From contig NZ_JAVSJA010000001.1 of NCBI RefSeq assembly GCF_032027425.1, forward strand, positions 2,059,501 to 2,123,500: 64,000 nt of DNA, written 5' to 3'. Of the stretch, positions 55,592-64,000 are shown one piece after another. How positions within the stretch are numbered: the first letter of the stretch is position 1; every line of letters starts with the position of its first letter. A program made the position numbers and the translations under genes. Under the pieces are notes generated by a model. The model was not told the origin of the DNA. It made no database searches and saw nothing but the letters and a program-made list of their open reading frames with translations. Source of the DNA: Microcystis wesenbergii NRERC-220 (lineage in GTDB: Bacteria > Cyanobacteriota > Cyanobacteriia > Cyanobacteriales > Microcystaceae).

Positions 55592-57034
55592 GTGACAGTA
55601 AGAGTTCGTATTGCCCCCAGTCCCACGGGAAATTTACACATTGGAACAGCGCGCACAGCCGTGTTTAACTGGCTTTTTGCCCATCATCACCAGGGTAAAT
55701 TTATCTTGCGCGTGGAAGATACAGATTTAGAACGTTCTCGACCAGAATATACGGAAAATATTCAAGCGGGCCTACAATGGTTAGGACTGAATTGGGATGA
55801 AGGTCCTTTTTTTCAAACTCAACGTCTTAATTATTATCGTCAGGCTATTCAAACTCTGCTCGATCGAGGTTTAGCCTATCGTTGTTATTGTACCCCGGAA
55901 GAATTGGAAAAAATGCGGGAAGAACAAAAAGCCCGCAATCTTGCCCCCCGTTACGATAATCGTCACCGTTATCTCACCCCCGAACAACAAGCGCAATTCG
56001 AGCAAGCGGGGAGAAAAGCAGTAATTCGTTTTATTATTGACGATGATCGAGAAATTATTTGGCAGGATTTAATCCGGGAAAAAGTCATCTGGAAAGGTAG
56101 TGATTTAGGTGGCGATATGGTGATCGCTCGTACCTCGGAAAATGCCGAGGAAAACTTCGGTCAGCCTCTTTATAATTTAGCGGTAGTTGTTGATGATATC
56201 GATATGGAAATTACCCATGTTATTCGTGGGGAAGATCACATCGCTAATACGGCTAAACAAATTCTTTTATACGAAGCTTTGGGGGCAAAAGTGCCGGAGT
56301 TTGCCCACAGTCCTTTGATCTTAAATCAGGAGGGTCGCAAGTTATCTAAACGGGATGGAGTCACTTCGATCGATGATTTCCGAAAACTGGGTTTTCTGCC
56401 GCAAGCTTTGGTTAATTACATGACTCTCCTCGGTTGGACTCCTCCCGATTCCACTGAAGAAATTTTTACCCTTGAAACGGCCGCAGAAGTGTTTAGTTTA
56501 GAACGGGTAAATAAAGCGGGGGCAAAATTTGACTGGACTAAACTGGATTGGATTAATAGTCAATATCTCCATCGTTTAACCGGTGAGGAATTAGTGCCTT
56601 TACTTCTCCCTTACTGGCAAGAAGCAGGGTATAATTTTGATGCTGAAACCGATCGAGCTTGGTTGATCGGTTTGGCTACTCTCATCGGTCCGAGTTTAAC
56701 TCGATTAAGCGATGCTGTCGCTGAAAGTCGCTTACTTTTAACCCCTCTGGCTAATTATAATCAGGAGGCTTTAAGTCAATTACAATTAGAGGGAGTTAAG
56801 GATATTATCAAGGATATTCTCGCCGCTATTACTCCCGATTTGACCGGAGAAGCTGCTAAGGGAATTGTTGAGACAACAACTAAAGCCCATCGGGTTAAAA
56901 AAGGTCTGGTGATGAAGTCTCTACGCGCCGCTTTGATGGGGGAGTTACACGGTCCTGATTTAATGCAGTCTTGGCTACTTCTCAATCAAAAAGGTTGGGA
57001 TATATCCCGTCTTCAGCAAGCAGTAAATAGTTAA
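55592..57034 (+). CDS. gltX: Glutamyl-tRNA synthetase
   Basis: A 480-aa class I synthetase. The HIGH motif is HIGTA (residues 16-20), preceded by SPTGNL, and the KMSKS motif reads KLSKRDG. The [14 protein letters not shown] segment and the C-terminal anticodon domain follow. It charges tRNA-Glu, and in cyanobacteria charged tRNA-Glu also feeds tetrapyrrole synthesis. Cyanobacterial GltX is usually non-discriminating, charging tRNA-Gln as well; this is family knowledge, not seen here. GTG start. Confidence 0.96.
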   Translation: MTVRVRIAPSPTGNLHIGTARTAVFNWLFAHHHQGKFILRVEDTDLERSRPEYTENIQAGLQWLGLNWDEGPFFQTQRLNYYRQAIQTLLDRGLAYRCYCTPEELEKMREEQKARNLAPRYDNRHRYLTPEQQAQFEQAGRKAVIRFIIDDDREIIWQDLIREKVIWKGSDLGGDMVIARTSENAEENFGQPLYNLAVVVDDIDMEITHVIRGEDHIANTAKQILLYEALGAKVPEFAHSPLILNQEGRKLSKRDGVTSIDDFRKLGFLPQALVNYMTLLGWTPPDSTEEIFTLETAAEVFSLERVNKAGAKFDWTKLDWINSQYLHRLTGEELVPLLLPYWQEAGYNFDAETDRAWLIGLATLIGPSLTRLSDAVAESRLLLTPLANYNQEALSQLQLEGVKDIIKDILAAITPDLTGEAAKGIVETTTKAHRVKKGLVMKSLRAALMGELHGPDLMQSWLLLNQKGWDISRLQQAVNS

Positions 57035-57078
57035 ATTGATCGGCTATCAGTTATCAGAAAATTTCTCGTATATTAGGG

Positions 57079-57108
57079 TTGACAAATGCCCTAAGATTGC
57101 TATATACT
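57079..57108 (+). promoter_or_regulatory. Candidate promoter of pfkA
   Basis: TTGACA (57079-57084) and TATACT (57103-57108) are separated by 18 bp. A further TATAAT lies at 57115-57120. The leader to pfkA would be about 200 nt and holds GGTAGAGGGACTGAGGGG and a C-rich complementary run, so the transcript may fold. Confidence 0.5.
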
Positions 57109-57312
57109 TTCTAGTATAATGGGAATCCGTGTCGCCCTGCATACCCTGCTCGTGTCGGTCAAACTCTCTGGTAGAGGGACTGAGGGGATAGGGTCTGATT
57201 TTTCGATTTTTTCCCCTAGCTGTCAGGGACGATCTAGAAACTTTCTTAATTTTTAGGCATTATCCGCAACTTTTCCCTAAATATAGATTTGTTAATCTCC
57301 TGACAAAAAGCT

Positions 57313-58395
57313 ATGGGTGAAAAAAAACGAATTGGAATTCTCACCAGTGGTGGTGACTGTGCGGGTTTAAATGCCGCCATTCGTGCCGTTGTCCACCATG
57401 CCAGTGGCAATTATGGCTGGGAAGTGGTGGGTATTCGAGAAGCAACGAACGGATTAGTTAGCCGTCCCCCCAAAACCACTATCTTTGATATTGAAGGAGT
57501 CGATCGCCTGTTGGTGATGGGAGGAACAATTCTCGGTACTACCAATAAAGGGGATCCCTTCGCTTTCCCGATGCCGGATGGAACCCTGATCGATCGCTCT
57601 CAGGAAATCATTGACGGCTATCATAGTCTGGGACTGGATGCCCTGATCGGCATCGGTGGCGATGGTAGTCTGGCGATTTTGCGCCGTATTGCCCAACAGG
57701 GAGGCATTAATCTGATTGGTATCCCCAAAACCATCGATAATGATGTGGGAGCTACAGAAGTCTCCATCGGCTTCGATACAGCTACTAATATCGCCACAGA
57801 GGCCCTCGATCGCCTCCATTTTACCGCCGCTAGTCATAACCGGGTGATGATTCTAGAAGTTATGGGTAGAGATGCCGGCCATATCGCCCTGGCTGCCGGT
57901 ATTGCGGGGGGGGCCCATATCATTCTCATTCCCGAAATTCCCTACCGATTAGAGAAGATCTGCGAGAAGATCCGGCAACGGCAGCGTCTGGATAAACAGT
58001 TTTCTCTGATTATTGTCTCCGAGGCTGTGCGTACCGAAACTGGCAATCGCCTAGTGCAAAAGGAAGCCCTAGGGGAAGATCGTCTCGGGGGTATCGGTCG
58101 CTATTTAGCCGAAGAAGTTGCCAGGGAAACCGGGGCCGAAACGAGAGTGACTTTCCTGGGCCACATTCAACGGGGGGGTATTCCTTCTCCGATGGATCGC
58201 TTACTGGGGGCGGCTTTTGGCGTGGCGGCCGTGGATCTGATCGCCCAGGGAGAATTCGATCGCATGGTGGCCTGGCAAAATCGGCAAGTGGTCAGTGTTC
58301 CCATTGAGGAGGCGATTAAAACCTATCGCGTCGTCGATCCCGAAGAAACTTTAGTCAAAACCGCCAGGGGTTTGGGTATTTGTCTAGGGGATTGA
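57313..58395 (+). CDS. pfkA: 6-phosphofructokinase
   Basis: A 360-aa PFK of the bacterial PfkA family. The nucleotide motif TSGGDCAGLNAAIR is at the N-terminus, GGDGS at 115-119, the catalytic PKTIDND at 138-144, and MGRDAGHIA beyond. A Gly in GGDG with a Lys in PKTIDND is a mix seen in group III PFKs, so the phosphoryl donor (ATP, ADP or PPi) should not be assumed. It commits fructose-6-phosphate to glycolysis. Start ATG at 57313. Confidence 0.94.
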   Translation: MGEKKRIGILTSGGDCAGLNAAIRAVVHHASGNYGWEVVGIREATNGLVSRPPKTTIFDIEGVDRLLVMGGTILGTTNKGDPFAFPMPDGTLIDRSQEIIDGYHSLGLDALIGIGGDGSLAILRRIAQQGGINLIGIPKTIDNDVGATEVSIGFDTATNIATEALDRLHFTAASHNRVMILEVMGRDAGHIALAAGIAGGAHIILIPEIPYRLEKICEKIRQRQRLDKQFSLIIVSEAVRTETGNRLVQKEALGEDRLGGIGRYLAEEVARETGAETRVTFLGHIQRGGIPSPMDRLLGAAFGVAAVDLIAQGEFDRMVAWQNRQVVSVPIEEAIKTYRVVDPEETLVKTARGLGICLGD

Positions 58396-58430
58396 GATTA
58401 AATCTAGGGGAATCGGTGCGAGAATTAACC

Positions 58431-58540
58431 CTTAAGTAGGTAGGTGTTAAAAACGATCAGTTCCCCCCTTATCAAGGGGGGATTAAGGGGGGATCGAACC
58501 TAAAATCTATCTTCAATTTAATTATAACCAGCTACTTAAG
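58431..58540. repeat. Dispersed repeat family B, short copy
   Basis: A 110-bp element with inverted ends CTTAAGTAGGTAGG and the complement of CTTAAGTAGCTGG. It carries the CCCCTTATCAAGGGGGGAT block and AAAATCTATCTTCAATTTAA, as in the copy at 49755-49900. It lies just upstream of the duplicated ruvB end and the restriction-modification operon. Confidence 0.62.
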
Positions 58541-58572
58541 TATCGCCCTTTCCCCACCGATTAAAATTACCC

Positions 58573-58632
58573 CTCAAATAAAGATAAACTCTGATAATTA
58601 TTTTTCGGCAATTTCGCCAGTAAACCTAAATG
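58573..58632. repeat. Duplicated ruvB 3' end left of the restriction-modification operon
   Basis: A 60-bp stretch that matches 61040-61099, the end of ruvB, at 56 of 60 positions and in the same orientation. On the minus strand it still encodes [20 protein letters not shown] followed by a Gly codon and TAA, close to the true RuvB end. Its last three bases are the ATG of the methylase gene. It marks the left edge of an insertion with target duplication. Confidence 0.85.
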
Positions 58633-60042
58633 ATTAATAGTTCAGTTAATCTAGCAGAAAGATTGTTAGAAATTAACAATCTTGATCGAGAATTATTTAA
58701 TTATTTTCAAGACAAATTACTTTATTCTGAGCAATTATCTCGTACCCTAGTGAGTTTTCAAGGTAATAAGAACCAACCGGTTTATCGCTGGTATAAATAT
58801 AAAGAGGGTTTTTCCGTTGATCTGATAGTTTATCTTCTAGAAAAATATGGTATCAAACAAGGAAAAATACTAGACCTTTTCGCCGGCAGCGGAACAACTT
58901 TGTTTGCGGCGGCGGCCAGGGGTTTATCAGCAGATGGAATAGAACTATTGCCGATTGGACAGGAATTAATTATTACTAGACAAATTTTAGAAAATGGCTT
59001 AAATAGTGATGATATACATCGTCTAGAGTACTGGTCTAACCATAGCCTTTGGCAACAGGTAGATTACAAAGTTAAGTTATTAGAATTACCAATTACTCAA
59101 GGAGCATATCCCCAAGAAAATCAGGCTTGTATAGAAAGTTACTTAGGGTTGATTGCCCAAGAGAATGAGCGAGTGCAAGCGATCTTAAAATTTGCCTTAC
59201 TTTCTATTCTCGAATCAATTAGCTATACTAGAAAAGATGGTCAATACCTCCGTTGGGATTATCGTTCTGGTAAACAACAGGGCAAAAATATATTTGACAA
59301 AGGAAAAATTTTAGACTTTAAAATTGCCCTACATAGCAAGTTACGAGAAATTCTCGCAGATTTAGAGCCTAGTCAGCAACAATTGGAACTTTTTTCTAGA
59401 GATTATCCTCGGGGAAAAATTCAACTATATCAAGGTTCTTGTCTTGAGATTTTGCCAGAGATTTCCTCAGAAAAATACGATTCTATTATTACTTCTCCTC
59501 CTTATTGTAATCGCTATGATTATACTCGTATCTACGCTTTAGAATTGGCTCTATTGGGAATAGATCAACTACAATTAAAACAATTACGTCAACAAATGCT
59601 TAGTTGCACTGTTGAAAATAAACCCAAAGAGTTACTAAAAATAAATGAACATTGGTCGCCAGCCATTGCCATAACTGATCGTCAAAAATTATTAGAGAGT
59701 ATCCTGGGTTATTTAGAGGAATTAAAATCAAGCAAGGCCTTAAATAACCATGGTATTCCTCGGATGATTAGAGGGTATTTTCTGGAAATGTCTTGTCTAA
59801 TTTATGAATGCTTTCGGGTTATGAAATCCTCGGGTATTTTCTGTATGATTAATGATAACGTGCGCTATGCGGGAGCTAGTATTTCTGTAGATTTAATTTT
59901 GTCAAAAATTGCCGAAGAAATTGGATTTAAAGTAGAAAATATTTTAGTAGTTCCTCAGGGAAAAGGTAATAGTAGTCAGCAAATGGGATGTCATGGTAGA
60001 GAATCTTTAAGAAAATGTATTTATGTGTGGAGAAAGCCTTAA
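58630..60042 (+). CDS. DNA methyltransferase of an AvaI/BsoBI-type system
   Basis: A 470-aa SAM-dependent DNA methylase. Motif I (LDLFAGSGTT) is at residues 81-90 and motif IV (SPPY) at 289-292, an order seen in the alpha/gamma-like classes. SPPY is typical of N4-cytosine methylases. The next gene is an AvaI/BsoBI-type endonuclease, so the likely target is CYCGRG, protected at cytosine. The start ATG lies in the duplicated ruvB end. The gene overlaps the endonuclease gene by one base (TAATG), so the methylase is made first and couples to the nuclease. Confidence 0.88.
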   Translation: MINSSVNLAERLLEINNLDRELFNYFQDKLLYSEQLSRTLVSFQGNKNQPVYRWYKYKEGFSVDLIVYLLEKYGIKQGKILDLFAGSGTTLFAAAARGLSADGIELLPIGQELIITRQILENGLNSDDIHRLEYWSNHSLWQQVDYKVKLLELPITQGAYPQENQACIESYLGLIAQENERVQAILKFALLSILESISYTRKDGQYLRWDYRSGKQQGKNIFDKGKILDFKIALHSKLREILADLEPSQQQLELFSRDYPRGKIQLYQGSCLEILPEISSEKYDSIITSPPYCNRYDYTRIYALELALLGIDQLQLKQLRQQMLSCTVENKPKELLKINEHWSPAIAITDRQKLLESILGYLEELKSSKALNNHGIPRMIRGYFLEMSCLIYECFRVMKSSGIFCMINDNVRYAGASISVDLILSKIAEEIGFKVENILVVPQGKGNSSQQMGCHGRESLRKCIYVWRKP

Positions 60043-61013
60043 TGGAAAAACCCTATCTCTTGCATTTAAACCAAAGTTGTGATTTGGAGACTACCTATGA
60101 AGCTATCCGTTCAGGATTTATTGCTCTAGCCTTAGAAAAAAATCAGAGAGCTACTCCTTTAATTGCAGAAGCAAGAACCTTAAAAATTATTGCACAAACC
60201 GTAAACAATCCTAGAGATTTACTAAACATCCCAGATATTCAAGCGGCTTTATTAACTGCATCGGGAATTTCTGATAAGGCTAAAAATTATTTACATTCCC
60301 AAGACAAGGTAGAAGCAATTCAAGAATTAATTGTCAATTTTCTGGAACCTGCGGGGACTAATTTTGTCGAGGAGTTAGTCTATAGATTTCTATTGATTCG
60401 GGGTGACACTTTAGGAGGAATCATGAGAAACGCGGGTGGCTCCTTAGCTCAAAGTAAATTTACTCGTTCTCTATTAGCAACTTTAAGAGTAGCAGGGATT
60501 GCTTATGATTGGCTCAATTCTAGTAATAATCAATGGAGAGAAGCTGAAGAAATGACACCTAATCTAGAAATCTTGGTTAGAGGTGTTAGCTGGTTAAATA
60601 ACAGCCAACCAAGAACAATAATTTATAATGTCAATGTTCCCATTGTTAATAACAACAATATTGATTTGTGCCTTTTAAAATGTGATTCGACGCAATTAGC
60701 TAATCAAAAAATCAAAAAACAAACCTTACAATCTGCTGATTTATACATTGCTTTGGGAGAATTGAAAGGTGGGATTGATCCCGCAGGAGCAGATGAACAT
60801 TGGAAAACTGCTCGTACTGCTTTGCAGAGAATTGATGATGCTTTTAGAAAAATCTCTAAGCATCCTTATACTTTTTTTATCGGCGCTGCTATTGAAACAA
60901 AAATGGCTAGGGAAATTTATCAGCAATTAGAGACGAAAAAACTCACCAATGCCGCTAACTTAACCAATGATAATCAACTGGTTTCAATTATGCGTTGGCT
61001 ATGCCATCTTTAA
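60042..61013 (+). CDS. AvaI/BsoBI-family type II restriction endonuclease
   Basis: A 323-aa protein that matches what I recall of BsoBI along its length and in size: NFLEPAGTNFVEELVYRFLL, RGDTLGGIMRNAGGSLAQ, and LGELKGGIDPAGADEHWKTA. The PD-(D/E)XK site is D208, E240 and K242 (GELK), and H253 corresponds to the His of the BsoBI active site. The family cuts CYCGRG after the first C. The frame is open from 60015, but ATG at 60042 overlaps the methylase stop and gives the family length. Confidence 0.93.
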   Translation: MEKPYLLHLNQSCDLETTYEAIRSGFIALALEKNQRATPLIAEARTLKIIAQTVNNPRDLLNIPDIQAALLTASGISDKAKNYLHSQDKVEAIQELIVNFLEPAGTNFVEELVYRFLLIRGDTLGGIMRNAGGSLAQSKFTRSLLATLRVAGIAYDWLNSSNNQWREAEEMTPNLEILVRGVSWLNNSQPRTIIYNVNVPIVNNNNIDLCLLKCDSTQLANQKIKKQTLQSADLYIALGELKGGIDPAGADEHWKTARTALQRIDDAFRKISKHPYTFFIGAAIETKMAREIYQQLETKKLTNAANLTNDNQLVSIMRWLCHL

Positions 61014-61033
61014 CCTAGTTAGGGTCTAGAAAA

Positions 61034-62110
61034 CTACAACTCAAACAAAGGTAAACTCTGATCCTTATTTTTCGGCAATTTCGCCAGTAAACCTAAATGT
61101 TCGTAGGCGGCAGCCGTCACCACGCGACCCCGGGGAGTACGATTGAGATAACCTATTTGTAATAAATAAGGCTCATACACCTCCTCGATCGTCTTGGCAT
61201 CTTCTCCCGTGGCTGCCGCTACCGCTTCCAATCCCACGGGTCTGCCTTGAAACTGTTCGATCATCGTCTTTAATACTAATCGATCGGTCCAATCTAAACC
61301 CATAGAATCCACATTTAATTGATTTAATCCCTCAGCGGCTAACTGGGGGGTAATCATAGTTTCTCCCTTCACCTGCACATAGTCGCGCACCCGTTTTAAT
61401 AAACGATTGGCAATGCGTGGAGTTCCCCGACCGCGACGGGCAATTTCGATCGCACCCGCTTCAGTCATGGGAATATTAAAAATAGTGGCACTTCGGAGAA
61501 TAATTGTGGTCAATTCCTCGACTGTATAGAAGCGCAGACGTTGAATCATGCCAAAACGGTCGCGCAAAGGCGAAGTTAAAGAGCCAACTTTGGTAGTAGC
61601 ACCGATTAAAGTAAAGGGAGGTAAAGAAATACTGCGAATTTTCGCCGCTTGACCCTTGCCAATCGTCACATCTAGGCGATAATCCTCCATCGCGGGGTAT
61701 AATAACTCCTCCGTTACCCGATTCAGTCGATGAATTTCGTCGATAAAAAGAATATCCCGGGGTTGAAGATTGATCAGGATGCCGGTAATGTCCCGGGGAC
61801 GCTCTAAAGCGGGGGCGGCAGTAATGCGGCAATTTACTCCCATCTCAGCCGCTAAAATTAAAGCCATGGTGGTTTTTCCTAACCCCGGCGGTCCGTAGAA
61901 GAGCAAATGATCGATCGCTTCTTGTCTAGCTTTGGCCGCGGCGATGGTGACTTTTAGATTAGCCTTTAAGTCCTGTTGACCGATATAATCCTCTAGGGAT
62001 TGCGGACGAATCTGCGCTTCTGCTTTTTCCGTTTCTTCTATAGTGGGATTGGGAGTGAGCAGATTTTCCTCGGCAGCCGGGGGGGAATTGTGCGATCGTT
62101 TGATGGCCAT
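61034..62110 (-). CDS. ruvB: Holliday junction branch-migration helicase RuvB
   Basis: A 358-aa AAA+ motor. Walker A is YGPPGLGKT, Walker B is FIDEIHRLN, and sensor motifs [18 protein letters not shown] and [17 protein letters not shown] are present. The C-terminal winged helix ends in [23 protein letters not shown] at 62110 (MAIKRSHN) is preferred over the TTG at 62122. RuvB drives RuvA-bound Holliday junctions. Its last 60 bp were duplicated when the adjacent restriction-modification operon inserted. It is divergent from hisF with a 23-bp gap. Confidence 0.96.
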   Translation of the reverse strand: MAIKRSHNSPPAAEENLLTPNPTIEETEKAEAQIRPQSLEDYIGQQDLKANLKVTIAAAKARQEAIDHLLFYGPPGLGKTTMALILAAEMGVNCRITAAPALERPRDITGILINLQPRDILFIDEIHRLNRVTEELLYPAMEDYRLDVTIGKGQAAKIRSISLPPFTLIGATTKVGSLTSPLRDRFGMIQRLRFYTVEELTTIILRSATIFNIPMTEAGAIEIARRGRGTPRIANRLLKRVRDYVQVKGETMITPQLAAEGLNQLNVDSMGLDWTDRLVLKTMIEQFQGRPVGLEAVAAATGEDAKTIEEVYEPYLLQIGYLNRTPRGRVVTAAAYEHLGLLAKLPKNKDQSLPLFEL

Positions 62111-62133
62111 TGTTACAATCAAGAGTCTAGGAT

Positions 62134-62898
62134 ATGTTAGCGAAGCGGATTTTGCCTTGTTTGGATGTCAATAAAGGTCGGGTAGTTAAAGGAGTTAATT
62201 TCGTCAATCTTCAGGATGCTGGCGACCCCGTGGAGTTGGCCCGCTTGTATAATCAGGCAGGGGCCGATGAGTTGGTTTTTCTTGATATTACTGCTACCCA
62301 TGAAGATCGCGACACGATTATTGATGTAGTCTATCGTACGGCGGAACAGGTTTTTATTCCTCTGACCGTGGGTGGCGGTATCCAATCCTTAGAAAATATT
62401 AAAAATTTGTTAAGAGCCGGGGCCGATAAAGTCAGCATTAACTCGGCTGCCGTGCGCGAGCCGGAATTGCTCGATCGAGCCAGCGATCGCTTTGGGAAAC
62501 AGTGCCTTGTGGTGGCGATCGATGCTAGACGACGTAAGGATGTGCATAACCCCGGTTGGGAGGTTTATGTTCGGGGTGGACGCGAAAATACGGGTATTGA
62601 TGCTTTATTATGGGCGCAAGAAGTGGAAAAACGCGGGGCGGGTGAGTTGTTAGTTACCAGTATGGATGCTGACGGCACGCAAGCGGGTTACGATCTGGCC
62701 TTGACAAAAGCGATCGCGGAAAGGGTGGAGATTCCTGTGATTGCTTCGGGAGGAGCAGGTAATTGTCAGCATATTTACGAAGCATTGACGGAAGGGCGGG
62801 CAGAAGCGGCTTTATTGGCTTCTTTGCTCCATTATGGTCAATTAACCATCGCTGAGGTTAAAAATTATCTGCAAAATCAACAGGTCCCCGTGCGTTAG
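62134..62898 (+). CDS. hisF: Imidazole glycerol phosphate synthase, cyclase subunit
   Basis: A 254-aa TIM barrel with D11 in [12 protein letters not shown] and the second catalytic Asp in VVAIDARRR. The phosphate sites are TVGGGI and VIASGGAG. With HisH it closes the imidazole ring in histidine synthesis and yields AICAR. Normal length. The ATG at 62134 is 23 bp from the divergent ruvB start. Confidence 0.97.
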   Translation: MLAKRILPCLDVNKGRVVKGVNFVNLQDAGDPVELARLYNQAGADELVFLDITATHEDRDTIIDVVYRTAEQVFIPLTVGGGIQSLENIKNLLRAGADKVSINSAAVREPELLDRASDRFGKQCLVVAIDARRRKDVHNPGWEVYVRGGRENTGIDALLWAQEVEKRGAGELLVTSMDADGTQAGYDLALTKAIAERVEIPVIASGGAGNCQHIYEALTEGRAEAALLASLLHYGQLTIAEVKNYLQNQQVPVR

Positions 62899-63142
62899 CC
62901 CGAAAATGAGGGACAGATTTGCAGAACTTAATCTAGTGATTGAGTCGCTTTTCCGGGATAAGGATTTCTTCAGGCTTAAACCCAAGAATAGCAAGGTTTA
63001 GACCTATTACTGAAAGCTAATGGCTGAGGGCTGACAGCCGTGATCGAGAAACCGGCAAAAAATCCCTGTTTTTAACTTCCCTCCGATTATCCCCAGGGAA
63101 AATTATGTATTAGAATAGAGGAAAGTTAACAAAATTTAAAAT

Positions 63143-63343
63143 ATGTTAGTTCCGATTCTCATCTTTGACCTCGGTCTTGTGGCTTGGTCATTGCATCTGA
63201 TGCAGCAAGCGTTCGACAAGCAAGAGTTTTCCTTGATGCTGGCGGGAACCTTGGTGGCAGCAGCGGCAGCGGCTATGTTAGTAGTTTATTTCCTCATGGG
63301 TCACTGTTTAACCTATTTAACCCAAATTCCGGCTCCTGTCTAA
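63143..63343 (+). CDS. Small membrane protein, 66 aa
   Basis: A 66-aa protein, MLVPILIFDLGLVAWSLHLM. Two hydrophobic helices (about residues 3-20 and 30-55, the second with a run of Ala) flank a short QAFDKQEFS turn. The frame is clean. No known domain. It is upstream of tRNA-Ala on the same strand. Confidence 0.6.
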   Translation: MLVPILIFDLGLVAWSLHLMQQAFDKQEFSLMLAGTLVAAAAAAMLVVYFLMGHCLTYLTQIPAPV

Positions 63344-63462
63344 ATGGGGGCGATTGTTTTACCATTGTCTTATCAGCGATCGCCTTTTGAGTGACAAATT
63401 TTTTTCTCGTCCCCCCTTGACAAAATGATTCTATTTAAGCTATATTCAAAAATGGTCTTCAA

Positions 63463-63535
63463 GGGGTTATAGCTCAGTTGGTAGAGCACCTCAATGGCAT
63501 TGAGGGGGTCAGCGGTTCGAATCCGCTTAGCTCCA
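63463..63535 (+). tRNA. tRNA-Ala (anticodon GGC)
   Basis: Acceptor GGGGTTA/TAGCTCC, a D arm AGCTCAGTTGGTAGAGC, an anticodon stem CCTCA/TGAGG with loop ATGGCAT, and a T arm with GGTTCGAATCC fold to a standard 73-nt tRNA. Anticodon GGC reads GCC and GCU. CCA is not encoded. A TTGACA (63417-63422) lies 40 bp upstream. Confidence 0.95.
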
Positions 63536-64000
63536 TACAGTTAGGATAAGAGTTTCAGGGTTACTGGAACCAAAAAAGTAACGAGGAGATGGTAAATTGA
63601 AAGGGGATTTCTAGTTAGAAAAGTCTCTTTTTACCTCGATACTCTCTCAGGACAAAATTAATAAACCTCTTGCATAATTAATTTTTGAGGGTTCAAAAAC
63701 GGCAAAAACAAGGATTAAATTACATAAAATCTGGAAATAGACCGTTTAATTGATTATTATTCATTCTTAATTCTGGCTCTTCGGTTTGTCTTATGCAACG
63801 GACAGGGTTATAGGGAATGAAACTCTTATAGAGAAAGGCACTTGGCGATTTTTGTCAATTTTTTTCGATCTAGAGCGAACTAATCAATTAAATCTTTTGC
63901 CAGACAAGGATTTAGTCGATTTATGCCACCCTATCGAACCATACCAAGTAACGAAGAGCCTTAATTCTCCTGACTACTGACTACTGACTACTGACTCCTA
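63536..64000. other. Intergenic region at the window end
   Basis: No gene is supported in these 465 bp. A 64-codon frame at 63786 starts at TTG, lacks a ribosome site and shows no family features. TGACTACTGACTACTGACT repeat units occupy the last 30 bases. The next gene may lie beyond the window. Confidence 0.5.

Noticed and set aside
57121-57300. Small RNA in the pfkA leader
   Set aside because: Some complementary G- and C-rich words are present, but I see no conserved motif or terminator to support a separate RNA.
63786-63980. 64-codon frame at the window end
   Set aside because: TTG start, no ribosome site, and it ends close to a repeat array; not supported as a gene.

Overview
The window comes from a cyanobacterial chromosome and looks most like Microcystis or a close unicellular relative. 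The case for a cyanobacterium is direct: a 29-aa PetN gene, NdhN, a GUN4-tailed Ser/Thr kinase, a SphR/SphS/PhoU phosphate switch, DUF3318 and DUF4278 proteins, and many HIP1-type GCGATCGC sites. The Microcystis flavour is an inference. It rests on the AT-leaning sequence, very frequent runs of TTATCAG, CTGATTA and GGCAAAA units between genes, many short palindromic mobile elements, and a restriction-modification and defence load set among housekeeping genes.

Layout. 0.2-1.4 kb: two type IV pilus pseudopilins. 1.8-8.8 kb: Hsp33, a membrane-anchored repeat protein, CbiT, CdsA and a CobA-HemD fusion. 8.9-10.5 kb: a complete Tn5/IS50-like insertion sequence. 10.7-19.2 kb: DUF3318, a STAS-sugar transferase with its anti-sigma-type kinase, a GUN4 kinase, SbcD, PetN, AroB and a geranylgeranyl-reductase-like flavoprotein. 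19.4-21.2 kb: an AAA ATPase with a broken DUF4276 partner. 21.4-30.8 kb: an AI-2E type permease, tRNA-Gln, a second Ser/Thr kinase, RsgA, TusA-like, DnaJ and DnaK. 30.8-31.8 kb: a transposon graveyard. 31.8-36.0 kb: an alcohol dehydrogenase, a Uma2 protein, a CPBP protease and ClpS. 36.2-39.7 kb: an NLR-like cassette (small protein, RelE-type toxin-antitoxin pair, NB-ARC-TPR protein). 40.3-45.3 kb: the infA-rpmJ-rpsM-rpsK-rpoA-rplQ-truA-rplM-rpsI-rpmE block, closed by a clear terminator. 45.8-57.0 kb: YciI, 2H ligase, GlcD, creatininase-like, SphR-SphS-PhoU, ABC permease, NdhN and GltX. 57.3-62.9 kb: PfkA, an AvaI/BsoBI-type restriction-modification pair inserted next to ruvB, and HisF. The end holds tRNA-Ala.

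The most unusual signal is at 36.2-39.7 kb. The NB-ARC-TPR protein begins with a Q/N/G-rich motif. A near copy of that motif lies just past the stop codon of the small gene upstream, in the -1 frame, and an A AAA AAG slippery heptamer sits directly before that stop. This resembles bacterial NLR/effector pairs joined by shared amyloid signalling motifs, with the motif possibly added by frameshifting. A second strong signal is the restriction-modification operon, which is bracketed by a 60-bp direct repeat of the ruvB 3' end. The repeat supplies the methylase start codon, as expected for insertion with target duplication. A third is the AAA/DUF4276 pair, whose second gene carries both a 1-nt frameshift and a nonsense codon.

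All family calls come from reading motifs by eye. No database search, RNA folding or structure prediction was run.
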